From NCBI GenBank assembly GCA_025345505.1, contig JANVCC010000047.1, positions 10,309,280 through 10,373,279 on the forward strand: a stretch of 64,000 nucleotides of DNA, written 5' to 3'. Below, in pieces: positions 39,349-52,198 of this stretch. Each line of letters starts with the position of its first letter. Position 1 is the first letter of the stretch. A program made the position numbers and the translations under genes. Source of the stretch: Todiramphus chloris collaris. Taxonomy: Eukaryota > Chordata > Aves > Coraciiformes > Alcedinidae. The notes beneath the pieces were generated by a model. The model saw only the letters and a program-made list of their open reading frames with translations, did not search any database and had not been told where the DNA came from.

Positions 39349-40329
39349 ATGCCTGTCAAGTTCTCTTAGCTGAGGTCTTTTCACTGCAAGAACAGTGAAA
39401 AGTGAATTGTAAAATAGCACTATCAATCTCAATGCTTTCAAGATGTTAGCCTTGGATTAATTCTCTACAGGATATGTAGGACAAGTACTGAAAGTCCTCA
39501 AGAATGCAAAGTTTCTGAAGTTGGTATACTCCACAAAATGTGCTAGAAGAGGCTAAATGAAAACAAATATAGTTTGAATATGGATGGTTGACCAGATGAT
39601 CTCCAGTAGTCCCGACCCACCTACACACAGCAATTACTTGACAGTGACAAGAAACACACAGCACCCACCTGGGGCACTGTGAGGAACCAAAGCAGCACTA
39701 GGAAATACTGACAATACAAAGGAGCAGCACAGTCACTGCCCAGCACTCTTTCCCTCTGTATTTAAATGCTTGTCTAAAAGACCGATTTAGAAATAGCAGG
39801 GTTGCCTGAAGAAACAATTTTTGTTCTCTGTTCTGTTCAGGTAGTTTCCAAAAGAGCTAGAACCATCAACTTTGAATAAGTAATGCACATTCCGCAGTGT
39901 CTATGGGCAAGTGACTGCATTTACTTTAAACACACTGTTAAAACACAAACATCCATCAGTTATTTGGCAAGCAGAATACATTTTCTTTCAGTACTGGATA
40001 TCAAATGTCAAAAAAAAAAAATCCCATGGAGCCAAAACAATGAAAGCAAGTTTAAAAAACCAACCAAACAAAAAAACTTCTAATGCCATCAAGAGCATAA
40101 AAATCTAAAGACAAACTCAGATGATGCTATCACATACAAGAGTTAAAGCAAAAACATTTCCAGTTATCCCTTTTTCCAGAAGGCCACTCATGAAAAAAAC
40201 ATTTTCCTTTTTACTACTTTTCTTTTTTCTTGGTAAAATGTGTCTGTTTGGGGAAGTGGAAACTTTCAAATGCACAGATGTTTATGACTGCACACCAGGA
40301 GCCTGCTGGGAACCATTAACAGTGTAGAC

Positions 40330-41040
40330 ACTAAAGTTATTGAATCATCTATAAGTCACTTTTCAAAACTGTTGCTCTCAGTCAAGGGGTTGATTAATGG
40401 CATCCAGCAATGACACAGATTACCCCCTGCCCATGCAAGCTCTTTGATTTTAATGCAGTTAAGCTACTGAGGTAAACAAACCAATTTGGGTGTTCAACTA
40501 GCTCTTTGTCTCATTAAAAATTATTTGACTAGACTAGTGGTAAAAGAATATTGCATATGTCCTCAAATGCAATTTGGCATTCTGTAATCATAGCAGCATT
40601 ACATTTGCAAAAAGTTAGGAAATTAACAGTGACAGAAAATAGTCAACTTTTCCTTAGGGACTTTCACTAGCGATTTTCATGTGTAATGAAATTAATATTT
40701 CCTAATCACCACAGTACAGCAAGCATTCTTTTGTGCGTTTCGAAGAGGCCAGCAGCAGCAAGAGTCACCAGGCAAAAGTCTCATCAAGCATTTACAAATT
40801 TGCTGTTCAATATCAAACAGCACTCTATCCAACTAGAATTTCTGCAAACTGCAAGTCCAGCATCCCTCAAGAACACTTACAGTCTAGTGTCTGGCTGCAC
40901 TTGGCTCTTCACGGTGGGGCAAGTTTTCCTTGCCTCTCCTGTACAACCAAAATGAGTGTCAATGCAGCAAAGCCCAATTACCAAGGCTGAGGCATTTTGT
41001 CTCTGTGTCAGGCGCCCCATAATGATTTGAGTTTAGTGTT
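40330..41040. promoter_or_regulatory. candidate conserved non-coding cluster
   Basis: This is the densest block of regulatory-looking sequence outside the CpG island. It is unique and repeat-free, with a homeodomain-type word TGATTAATGG at 40,391-40,400 and a TCF/LEF-type CTTTGAT at 40,442-40,448, followed by ATTAAAAATTATT near 40,514. The overlapping plus-strand frames at 40,686-40,990 lack known domains. The interpretation as an enhancer cluster is inference, and an unrecognised exon inside it cannot be excluded. Confidence 0.3.
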
Positions 41041-44000
41041 ATTGCTGCAAAAAATCTGAACTCACAATCCCTGTGACCGAGTACATGGCTACCTTTGTGT
41101 TCCACAGGCATTCAGCGAGAGACACAACTGCCACAGATGTCATGGAGAGAAGCCAGGTAGTTTGTACCCAGAGATGCACTTCAGCAAAGCTGATGGTAAA
41201 CCACCGCCCAATATCAGATACTGGGGGGAGTATCACTCTGAGCATGACCTGATCAACACAGGCCCACGCCACAGTACTATTCACTGAGCTAATGCTACCA
41301 GCTCATTGCAAAGTCCCACATGTGAGCTGGGCAGGCCAGAGGCTGGCTGCAGCACAGGCTGCAAGACCACTCCATGATCCCACCTCTGCAGGGCCACGCC
41401 ACAACCTCAGCTGCCATTTGCAGCACATCTGCATCATCTTACCGGTGTACCCCATAGTCTTAACACTGGCTACTGCTATCATTATCACAAAGTAAAGAAA
41501 GAAAAGAGAAAAAAAATTGGAAGTCCTCAGGGAAAGTGGAGCTGACAACATGCCATCCTTGGTTTTAAAAAATGTCACTGGACACATTTCACAATACATC
41601 AAAGATTGTTTTCAAACCTCCATATGGGTATCGGTCTCATTTTTTATCACATATCTTACGACAAATTAATACCCACGTTCCAAATCTGACAACTGAGAAC
41701 AATGTATCTCTTTCCCACACATCCCGATGAGCCTCTCTGCTCTGAACTCACTCCAAACCCATCTTCTAACACTCTTGCTACTTCCCGACCACTCATCTTG
41801 ACCTTCCTTTTATGCTTCTCACACGATTTTTAGCATCTCTACACACACTCACAGCACTGTAACCTGGTAGGAACTTTGTAAAACCTCCATGAAACACAAT
41901 AGATGTCAGGGAGGCTTATTTTCCTTTGGCAGCACGACACAATCAGCATCCAGAAAGTATAGTAATAAATACAGTTTCTAAACCGACACAAATAATACAA
42001 TTCATATACACAGATCTGATGAGCATTTTAATCTCCCAGTGCCTGGGACTTCTAAGTAGCTGTTATTGTCCAGTAAATTTATCAAGGAGGGACGATCTAG
42101 GAGTCCGAAAGCACATGAAGGTGACAAAAAACCCCAAAGCTTAGCAAACAGGGGCAGCATTTTATTTTGTTTATCAATTATCAACCCCTAACTTAAAGGG
42201 GGGGGGGGAAGAGGCAGGGGAGGCAGCTCTGGCCAGGTCATCCTCAGAACAGATTTAATACACATCAAAAAGGCCAAAGGTTTGTCACAATGGTATTATA
42301 AAGAGTTAGAAAGTACTTTTTTGTCACCACTCTTAACTTCCACATCAAGTACTCTGAAACATGGGAGAACCTACCAACCCCAGCCTGTAAAAGTAAACAG
42401 AAAATTACTAACCATCTAAGTCTCTCATTAACTTACTTCTAATTCTCTACTATATTAATTTACTAACTCTCTTGCTGTATTTATTATGCAAAAAAACTTG
42501 CCAAGTTACTAAAGAAAAACAATCGTACACTTCCAGCAATGTGTATCTGTATGTTGCTTTGGTTCCAAATACAAAGTGAAATATAAGAAAATTATATTGA
42601 CTTGCTAATGTATTACAAAAAGAGTTTACATTTTTTACAGTATGCTTCCTTTTTAGCTTTTGTGTTCTACTTTCTGGTCTATTAAAAGAATTCTTTGCTT
42701 CTTAATGTTAATTATCTTCTCTTTACCCTTCCTTTTTTTCATTGACAGGATTTTATTACTCCTTATGGAGAATGCTCTTTGATAAGTAGGACCACTATTT
42801 TAAAGCTGCATTTAATTCCTCATACACTTCCTCACCCTGAAGCAGTTTACCATTGAACACCTACTCTTTTAAGAAGTTTCATACATAAATCAAATTTCAA
42901 TAATCAAAACCAGAGCATTAACTGTTACCATAAAACCTGAACTTCACTGTGCAGTGAAGCCACAGATACTGAAATCTAAAAGTCTCAAGTCGGTGTTAAT
43001 GGATTTCTGTGTCACTTCCTTTACAACCTTCTTATTTGACCTCTGCAAAATGTCCCTTGGTTTAATACAAAGGACAAAGAAGAAGAGGCACACTTTAGCT
43101 GGGATTTCTTTGTTAAAGCTGTTCCTACTGCTAGTTGATGCAGCTTCTTAAACTTCACCTTGAGTGATGTTTTGTCAGATAAAAATCTTCTCCAGTATGT
43201 TACCTGTCCACAAAAGTTGAGGAATTCCATTGTTTTCAATTATGTTTTGCAGAAAGAGGATAAGGGTGATCTGACAGCGTCAAGATAACAGAAGAGTATT
43301 TAGAAGTCAATAAATGTTGTTAATGATTTCTATGTCTGATAGCAAAAATTCCAATTTTAGCTTCTTAACAGAGTCAGGAGACTGCAAAGAATTCAGTAAG
43401 GCAGCAGATAAAAAAAAAGCGCACCCTACTTCAGTCAATAACCACTCTGAAATTATAAAAGCAGAAAGACATGCCATTTTGTGGAGACAGTTCAGGTGTT
43501 AATCATACAAGGAAATAACTTAAAGCACATCTTGCTCTTCTCCTCTCTCCTCCATCTTTTCTTTTTAAATAAACACTTGCTTTTCTCCCAGAAATGTTTA
43601 CATATAGCTAAAGCAGCAAGTTCTTACAACATCTTGCCTTTTAAAATGTCATTCAATCTGTTTGTCAATCTGTCTTATAATACCACATTGTAAAGGACTA
43701 GTCATGTTTTCTACTGCTCATGCAAGGCCCCATTTGTCACCTAAACAGAGGATTTTCTCCCATATCTAAAGACAACTTTGTGCAAAATTTATGTTAAATC
43801 TAATAGCAATATGGGAATGATTTTATAAAAAGGATTTAAACTTGAAGGACATAGAAGAGATGAACCACTCCATTCACAGATGGGGCTTATTCACAGAGAT
43901 CAATCAAGAACGCCACTCTCCTGCAGGGTGCTTTTACCAAGAAGCACAGGAGCTGAGGGGTAAGGGAAAGAGAGGGCCCAGAAATGAGCTCTGCCTTCAA

Positions 44001-44209
44001 AAGTTTTCACCAGCCCTTCAGCTAGTAATAATCTCCAAAACATTTATTAATATAATTGTAATTTAAAATAATATGGTTTTATATAGTTAAAATATAAAGA
44101 ATCTTTCCTTCATTTGTTTTTTCCTAGATGTTTGTCCTCTAAGAGAATATTTAAATATACACACTTCTGTTGTTTCTCTTGCATGCCCTTCCACACACAA
44201 AGAAATATC
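41041..44209. other. non-coding stretch, no gene seen
   Basis: No supported gene. The minus-strand frame at 41,039-41,284 is hydrophobic but matches nothing I recognise and has no clear splice context. A G11 run lies at 42,198-42,208. Otherwise it is ordinary AT-rich sequence. Confidence 0.5.
42198..42208. repeat. poly-G run (G11)
   Basis: Eleven consecutive G residues follow ACTTAAA and lead into a purine-rich stretch. Confidence 0.9.
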
Positions 44210-44565
44210 ACAGAATCATAGAATGGCAGGGGGTAGAAGGGACCTCTGGAAATCAAGTCCAACCCCCTGCCAAAGCAGGATCACCTAGGGTGGGCCACAC
44301 AGGAACAGATCCAGGTGGGTCTTGAAATTCTCTAGAGGAGACTCCACAACCTCTCTGGGCAGCCTGTTCCAGGGATCTGTCACTCTCACAGTGAAGTTTT
44401 TCCTCATGTTGAGGTGGAACTTCCTGTGTTTCTCCCTGCTACCATTACCTCTTATCCTATTACAGGGCACCACTGAAAAGAGACTGGCCCCTTTTACTTG
44501 ACACCCACCCTTCACATATTTATTTTTAAACATTAATAAGATCCCCTCCCAGTCTTCTCAATATA
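44210..44565 (-). mobile_element. CR1 LINE 3'-end fragment with ORF2 tail
   Basis: The 3' terminus at the left reads ATCACAGAATCATAGAATGG, a well-kept CR1 end. Going right on the minus strand there is the 3' UTR, then the C-terminal part of ORF2 at about 44,285-44,533, where 'EKHRKFHLNMRKNF', 'TVRVTDPWNRLPREVVESP' and 'SLFSVVP' are readable in one short frame. The element stops near 44,565. It is 5'-truncated to about 355 bp. The good preservation makes it one of the younger CR1 copies here. Confidence 0.93.
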
Positions 44566-46129
44566 TATTGAGAGTGAAACAAACACATGCACTTGTTACC
44601 ACTCTCTAAACTCAAACCCAAGAACTAACAACTATACTCAATAAAGAAGTCATATAAAAATCATATCTTATTTCTGCAGGTCATTCCAAAGGGTTTTAAA
44701 GAAATCTCCTGCTCATAGTCCTTAAAAAGTATATGTCCCACTATTTTTCCAGAAAGGGGCAGAAGAGTAAAAAGTCAGTACAGACTTTCCCCATATGACT
44801 AATCAGAATCTACTGTAATTTGCATAAATATTCAAGGTATTAATCAAACGATAATACCCAAGTTCTGTTTTAACTCAAGCTTTATATTCAGCATTTTCCC
44901 TCAAGCTAATTTGACCAAAATCTATTGGAACGCTACAAGTAAAATACTATAATGCGAAATATATCACTCTATCCTGCCAGCAGACCGCGTTTTTATATAT
45001 TATCAGAAATAAGTCAGGATCTACTTATACACCCAGCTGAAGTCAGATGGAATTTCGCCACCGACTTCCATTCACACTGGACCATGATAAATGTCTCTCA
45101 CCAAGACTTTATTTTAATATCTATGAAAGACATTACACATTTTAATGCCATATAAAAAACAACAGTAATAACATCAAGTCAGCCTTGCATAAAACCATAA
45201 CATGTTTAAAATAAATATGTTAAGACCTGCTTGAATAACAGAGGGTGCTGAATACTGTTTAGTGCTTGTGACCACTTGCAGTATCATATCCAGGATACAG
45301 TGCTAATTTTAGGTTTCTGGATGAATGCCCGCTACAGGATATGCTATTTTTACTGAGTTTTGACATGTCCATCCACTGGCACATCTCCACTATCTAAAGT
45401 GGTATTGTAAGGCTGTTAAAATTTCTAGTTACCACTTGGCTCAAAACTGCAAACTACTACAAAGCTGTTTCACCAAACTCTTCTTCATATTCTGATTGAC
45501 TTTACACAATAGAACTTATGAATAAAACCAAAATAAATACCTGAAAACAGTATAATTAGAAGAGCTCAGCTGTGGTATGTATTAGTCTTCCCTCCTCCCC
45601 CTACCTCTTTTCATCAAAACGCAAAATAATAGTATTTTACATATATTATTGTAACTATAAGTTCAATACACACACAAAAAAAAAATCATAGAGCAATAGC
45701 CTTCATCTTCTAGGTAGGTTGTTCCTGTTATGTATACTACACAGACCACACCTGCCTCTGTCTTATTGAGAGGGAAAATAGAATCAAAAAAGTAACAAAC
45801 ATGGTGATACATGCGTTATTATATTCCACATAACAACATGGATGTTGAGATGACCGTTTATCAAGTTTCATTTTAGACCTGTAAGTCACAGAGTGCAACG
45901 GACAATTGAGTTTTATGTAGGAGTTTATACCACAGGGCCACTGTCTAGTTTTGAAAGGAGGTATTTTTAACCAAGGTACAGGGTCAACAAATTTGGAATG
46001 AGCTTGAGCAATTCAAGCTCATTAAGATTTCTACATTTCTACTCATATGCACTTCTTCCCTTGCTTGTCACATTTTAACAGGTAGATTGAAACTGTTCTG
46101 AGAGCTGTTTTCCATTATGACAGATATTA

Positions 46130-46560
46130 ATACATTTTTAATCATAGAGATTTAAATGTGAGCATGATATTTGGCATGCATCCTGAAGCAAATAATAAGA
46201 CCTATCTTCTGCCAAAATCTCCAACAAAGACAATCCCAATAGTTAAGGAGAAATGTCAGCCAGAAACAGTTACATGAAGCATAAAACCCCCCTGAGAAGG
46301 AAAAAGCCTTTATTTATTAAATTAAATGCAAATTTTTCATTCTAATACTTCTGGTTTTGTGGATTTTCTCAGGTATGCTTAATTAAACCCAGTCATCAAC
46401 ACCAGCTTTGCTCAAAAGAGCAAGTAATGAATATGGCACAGAAGCAGCTTAGCCCTGGAGGAGTCTCTGACATTTGTTCATAGTGAAGACTGTTCATTAA
46501 TTGCTCCCTTTGTTCTATGCCTCTTAATGATATTTTTGACATAACACTACAAGTCATTGT
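46130..46560. promoter_or_regulatory. candidate conserved non-coding element with POU and SOX words
   Basis: Unique AT-rich sequence holds a perfect octamer ATGCAAAT at 46,326-46,333 inside a run of A/T, and a strong SOX-type word CCTTTGTTCT at 46,507-46,516 next to CATTAATTG. POU plus SOX sites in repeat-free sequence fit a neural or stem-cell type enhancer. The sites are 170 bp apart, so they are not a composite element. The call is inference from motifs only. Confidence 0.25.
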
Positions 46561-49500
46561 GACTTACTCCTCACAGCTAGTGACATCTGCACTATGTTAA
46601 GTTAATAAAACTACCTTTGAAAGATTTTCCAGAAGATATTTGAAGACACAGGGGTAGAAATATCTGGATGGGCTGACAATGGAATAAAGAAGCTATATTG
46701 AAATTCTTAGTATCATCTCCAAGTACACTTTGCATTGCAAATAATCTAAGCAAACATTTTGTGTTCCATATTTGCCATAATTAATGGAACCCAGGCAGAA
46801 GTCCACCATGCTATTCCAACCTAGTTGAACTGTGCTCCCACAACAAACTGAGCTGTAATGCCTCATAAGTCTGATGATTGTTTTAAGTTCTCAGACAACT
46901 GCGAGGACTGGCTTTTTGATTGCTTCAACTTTGCAGAGTCTGGCTCTGGATTATATTGTAACAGCACTGAACTCTCTAAGAGTTACAGCAAGGTTGCTGC
47001 CATTTCACACTTATTTCTGGAACTCAAAAGAGATAAGCAAAGCCATCCCATGAACTGAAGTACTACTCAGTGTGCACTTTCCAAGTTTGAAGAATTAACT
47101 TGTTCACCTCCGTTACAAGTCCGTAGTATCATATCATCCACAGTAGAGTTCTGCTGCAAATCACATGATTAATTCACAGAAGAAACACAAAGCAAGTTAC
47201 TAATAAGCTGCAAAAAAACTTCATACCTGGAGAACATCAGACAGTCCTGGAGATTCACAGACCTTCAACATGCAAATGAAAACAATGTCCACCCTCAGAG
47301 CTGGTGACATTACTCCAATTACCCTGACCCAGTTTTCCAACCTGAAATGCAGTTTCTGTAATTCATATTATATAGCAACTCCTTCTGCCTGCCAATTATT
47401 TACATTAACATAGTCATCAAGTTCCATGAAGTTATATGAGTGAGAAACTCTACATTAAGCATTTCATTACCTAATTGTATACCTCTAAGTACTTAAGGAA
47501 AGTAGTGCAGCAGCAGTGGATGCAGCTAGCTGGAACCTTCTCTCCTGATCTAGTCCAAAAGGAGTCAGATCCTGCGAGCAGCCAAGGTGAGACAAAGAGG
47601 GTAACACTGTGAGCATAAGTGAGGTGCCAGGTGTGTAGTGGTGGCAAGAAGGAAGAAAGCTTTTCACCATTTTGCAATTGCTCATATGCAGTCTGTTAGC
47701 TCACACCACATTGTTGTCCTATGACACAGGGGCTCTGGTTTCCTCTGATGCTTTCCATTCCCACTCATCCAAAACATCCTTTCCCACCTATTATTTCTAC
47801 CAGCTGTTTCTCTCTTCTTGCCTGCTACTGACCCCATTATCTTTAGTCCTTGAATAAGACACTAAAAGAAAAAAAATAAAATAAAACCATCCACACAGAA
47901 CATCATCTGCCCTTCCCTGTACTGAGCTTCAGGTCACAGGAAACCAGCCACATGGGTGCCAGCAGGCTCTTGCTAGCCCAAACACCCCTGCAACTGTAAT
48001 ATACTCAGCTTGGGCTACAGGAATGCAGGAAAGGTGACCTGCTTGTCTTAGATGTGAACATGGCACTCAGCACACCTTCTGATGACTAACTGAAGGCTGA
48101 GTTTGCACATGGCTTGCTCACAGAAGCAATTTTACCTGCTGTAACAACATCCTGGCTGGCTTACTAGACAGTGAAAGCAGAAAAGAGTAATTTCACCAAG
48201 ATACAAAATTCACAACAGGCTCTCTGATGGATTAGTCAGAAAGGGATCAGCAAACTACATAAGCACTGACATTCCCATCTTTTTATTTATATAGACAAAA
48301 GAATCACTTGAGTGTCTGGAGAATAATTTGTTCGTTAATACATTAACACACATATAATCTCCTAGCAGAATGCAGGAGGACCCTGGCCTGTATTATACCT
48401 TAGGCATCATCCTGCACATGATAGATGTAGCAGAATTAAGTCAAACTACTAAACAATAGAGCGAGGGATATTCTGATTTTTTTGTTGTCTTAAAATGTAC
48501 GCAGAGCAAAAGGGAACTCCACAGAGCATAAGGGCTTGTTTTATTAGCATTGTTATACTAAAAGACAGATACCAAACACTGTAGAATACTTATTTTCAAA
48601 TGTGTTTGGACTATGAAGCAGTGCTAATGACAACCCTCAATATTCCACTCCCCTTCATTAGCCTGAAGCAATCTATCCTTCATTGAGACAAAAAAAAAAG
48701 GCAACATACTATTATACATTATTAACATATGAAGACTTATTGATCCCACTTTTGGAATTACAGCTGCAGTTTGACAAAACAGAAGAGAAAATAACCTGAA
48801 AGATTTAGAAATTAAAACATAACTGTACTTAAATCTTACACAATACATGGACTTAATAGCTTCCTGCAGCAAGACTGCATGGCAATATATGCTATCAAAT
48901 CAGAGGCAAACTATGGAGAAACACTTGCAATTCAAAAGCATTCATCATATTTCAGAAAAGTATATTAAAACCTCACACTTGTGTACATTCTTATTACTGT
49001 AGTCCAATTAATTTGTCAATGTTTCTGGTCCATCTAAATTAATATAACTTCATAACTTACCAAAATTATTCTGATTCAATTGTATATTCTGAATCCAGTC
49101 AAATCACATTATGACCTCTGCCTTTAAAAGATCCCACTAGAGCCACTGTGATGGACTAATTTAAATTACATTTCTTTTATTCTCTTTTTTCACTCTCGAC
49201 TAAAGGTTGCTCCCTTCTTCCCTGCAGTCCAACTTGTCAGAATAAAGTTAAGAACTTTATGAATTTTAGATATTACATATAATCAATATTTGATACCAAC
49301 ATTTCTTCGCTCTTCAGAGCTCAATACTATCAACTATCAGAAAAGTGACCTGATCTGTATTCAATTCACTTTGTCTTTTGGCACAGTCTTGTGCACTAAC
49401 CACTGGACTGAAGCTGATAAATTCATCCCAGCAGAAAGGTGTCTCTGTCCTTCCACTATTATTTGATTTGTCTGGGATGCTACATCAGCATTTTGACTGA

Positions 49501-49625
49501 ACAAATAAGAAAGCACATGATGTAGCCAGTACCACTGACAAACTGGAACACACTGTAAAAATGTGTGTGAACGCATGGGTGTGTATGTGCATAAAGAAAA
49601 AAAGTGTACACACATCCACCCATGC

Positions 49626-49639
49626 ATATATATATATAT
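49626..49639. repeat. TA dinucleotide run
   Basis: Seven AT units are read directly, followed shortly by a GAGAGAGA stretch. Confidence 0.85.
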
Positions 49640-49836
49640 TTATAGGGAGAGAGAGAATGGGGAACTGGAAGGTAAGGTTAATTTCGACCTTGCATACAGT
49701 AGACCAAAAAACACTTAAAATGCTGTTTGAAAACAGGTTTTTAAGAAATTACAAGTGTCACAGATACATTCTATAACTAATACAAAGCTGTTCAATTACA
49801 CATAGGTTTTACTGTCAGGAGGGAGCATTACTATGA

Positions 49837-49862
49837 CCCAGACATCTAACGAGATGTCTGGG
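49837..49862. other. perfect 11-bp hairpin with 4-nt loop
   Basis: CCCAGACATCT and its exact reverse complement AGATGTCTGGG are separated only by AACG. There is no T run after it and no adjacent gene. It may be a chance or replication-made palindrome, or part of a longer unrecognised structured element. Confidence 0.9.
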
Positions 49863-50817
49863 CCCATCCAACAATTCCTACACAGAAGTTACTGCTCAAC
49901 TGAGTTTCGCCTATCATAGCGTACATTTAATTCCAAAACATCTGTCAAACATTACTAAAGTATCTATCAACACTTTAGTTTTAGTATACAGATGTGTTAT
50001 ACTTGGTCTTTCTTTGATGCTTCAGAACCTTGAGCAAACCAAACCTATCACCTGCAAGATACGGCCAGCTTTTCATCAACAGACATGCTAGAAGAAAGCA
50101 GTTAGCTAGCATCTCCAGACTACTTCATGCCCAGAAATCTCACTGTTTCATGGTTCCGCACAGAGTGACTCGCATCCTTCACTTCATATGCTGAGCTACA
50201 GTGGAATGTACTGGGAGTTGTCATTCCAAACAAACAAGCATGGACTTCTCTGTCAGAACAGAGATATCACCTGTAGACACCTTGGGGCAAGAATGTTATT
50301 TTTCCATTCATTTTTCAATGGCAAGGTCTACCACCAGAAAAGCTGATAATGGAAAATTGATGCTACAGCTTTCTCTGGTGATGAGCTCCTGGTACCAAGG
50401 GATAAGGAGCACAGTTATCAACCTAAATGCTGTTAAAATGGTGAGAATATCTTGGGAACTCCCTGCTGCAAAGAGAAGCTAAATGAAACACAATTTCAGA
50501 AGAAGTTACCAGTAGTTTATATGCCAGTTGCCATTGGTAAGGCTGAAGAGATTATCAATTAGGTCTGTTCATCATTTCCCCCCTGGTTAGCTGCCTACAA
50601 GAGCAATTCCAGGCTTGTTTCAGTCACAGTATGACAGGTAAACCTGAATAATATAATACTAAGTCTTGTTAATTCAAATCCTTGATTTAGTCACAAAAGT
50701 AAGGCTCCCATAAGCACTCCAGTTCACTTAAGCCTATTGCTTACACAACTAGTTATACAACGACAGAAGTCAACTCAGATGCTACCATGAAGTCAAAGAG
50801 GTATAATTTTTCTCTTC

Positions 50818-51282
50818 TGTATTGGGTATGGCTGAGCTGCTTTTCCCCATCCAGCCCTCATGCTGCAGCACTGGGAGCTGGAGGGTGCTGATAACACACC
50901 CGTGTTATCACTGCCAGTGCTCACACGGCACCAGAGCCTGAGGGGGCAAGATGGGGGAGGGGATACAGCCGACCTGAGCTGACCAGTGAGATATTCCATT
51001 CCATATGACGTCAGCTCAACTATAAAGGGAGAGGGCAGGAGGAGGATGGGGAGGCATTCTGCTTTGTCCTCCAAGTGGCTGCTACGTGTTCCTGGAGCCC
51101 TGCTTCCTGGACTCGGCCCGACATCACCTGCAGATGGGAAGTAGAAAATAACACCTTATCTATCATAACCCACGGCTCTTTGAGTCTTATTCTCTCCCTG
51201 CGTGCTGTGCTGCAGGGGGTTGAGGGGAGTGATAGAAGGGCTTGGTGGGTACCTGGTGCTGTGCCAGGGTCAACCCACCACA
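50818..51282 (+). mobile_element. solo LTR, avian ERVL-type
   Basis: A 465-bp unit starts TGTATTGGGT and ends CAACCCACCACA, the TG...CA boundary of an LTR, and is flanked by TCTTC on the left and TCATC on the right, a 5-bp duplication with one mismatch. A 5-bp duplication suits ERVL-class integration. On the plus strand the U3 part has a full CRE, TGACGTCA, at 51,006-51,013 and TATAAAG at 51,021-51,027, which predicts transcription starting near 51,050. A 9-bp inverted repeat sits at 50,889-50,910. No internal region lies on either side, so this is a solo LTR left by recombination between two LTRs. Family assignment relies on remembered wording of avian LTRs. It is a fossil of moderate age. 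Confidence 0.75.
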
Positions 51283-52140
51283 TCATCTTAATGTTTTGGA
51301 ATGCAGGTTGACATTAGAAGTACCTAAAAGACAACATGAATGATATTCAGCCAGATGGCTTTTCCTAGAACGGATCATCCCAGTTATCAACTACCTATAG
51401 GTATTAATACAAACACTCATAGAAACACTGTTCTTCGTACACAGACTGATTTGTGGAAAATCACTTATGTGGAAGCAAGAATGTTCAACACTTATACATA
51501 ATATCTTCTAAGGCTTAGAAAGCTTCAATCAGCAAATAAGCAAGAAGGAAACAAGGAACTCAAACGTGCCATAAAGCAACACTTCCCACAGTGCAGGAAG
51601 CAGCAAAGGGAGACAAGCACCTGGCCTGGCAAGAAGCAAACAGTATCCGCTGGTCAAGAAGAAATCTCTAGATCCTCAGGTTTTATCTGTAATTGAATTC
51701 ACTAGACCTGATATATGGCTACAGATAAATCTTTGACAGTGCCAGAGGGTGCAGAGAGCTGGGAACAAGTGCAGTGTCAACCACTCCACTCATTTCAAGT
51801 GACATTTTCAAAATTTTCCATGTTGGTGTTGTTAGCAATTTGGTGACCTTATAAAAAAGGTCAAGGTTGGCGAGAGTAGCAGGGAAAGAAAACCCTCTCT
51901 TTTAAAGGAATTTTATTATGGGGAATGCTAAGTCTACACAACTTACAAATATATGTAATTGTGAACCAGGTATGCTTTCTACAAACAATTTACAGTAGAT
52001 CAAAAAGGTAAGTTAAGCATATGAATTGTTCCTCACAAGCAAATGAATGTCCCCATATTTGCAGTCACGCAATTCTTTTATTTCCTCTTATTAAAATATT
52101 AGTGATACGTCTCTGCAACAAACTAGGTTTTTTAACTTTC

Positions 52141-52198
52141 TAAAAAAAAAAAAAGAAAAAAACAACAACAAAACCAACAAACAAAACAATTACAACAC
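52141..52198. repeat. A/C-rich low-complexity tract
   Basis: An A run is followed by AACAACAACAAAACC-type words, with no T until about 52,190. Confidence 0.85.

Larger units (their letters stand above)
29428..40329. other. AT-rich non-coding stretch, no gene seen
   Basis: Nearly 11 kb contain no supported exon, RNA gene or classifiable transposon. Simple features are (ATA)7 at 31,584-31,604, a G/T-rich tract at 33,599-33,697, a pure purine tract at 35,682-35,731, G22 at 36,741-36,762, G11 at 38,471-38,481, and a GGAA/TTCC hairpin plus T-run at 39,263-39,348. The longest frames (32,225-32,581 and 38,046-38,369, both minus) show no known domain and no clear flanking splice signals. Confidence 0.5.
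44566..50817. other. AT-rich non-coding stretch, no gene seen
   Basis: No supported exon. It contains the candidate conserved block at 46,130-46,560, a TA run at 49,626-49,639 and a perfect 11-bp hairpin at 49,837-49,862. Short frames such as 46,858-47,058 and 50,201-50,482 show no known domain. Confidence 0.5.

Noticed and set aside
41039-41284. 81-codon hydrophobic minus-strand frame suggesting membrane segments
   Set aside because: Hydrophobic frames are common in AT-rich sequence. There is no family match and no splice context.
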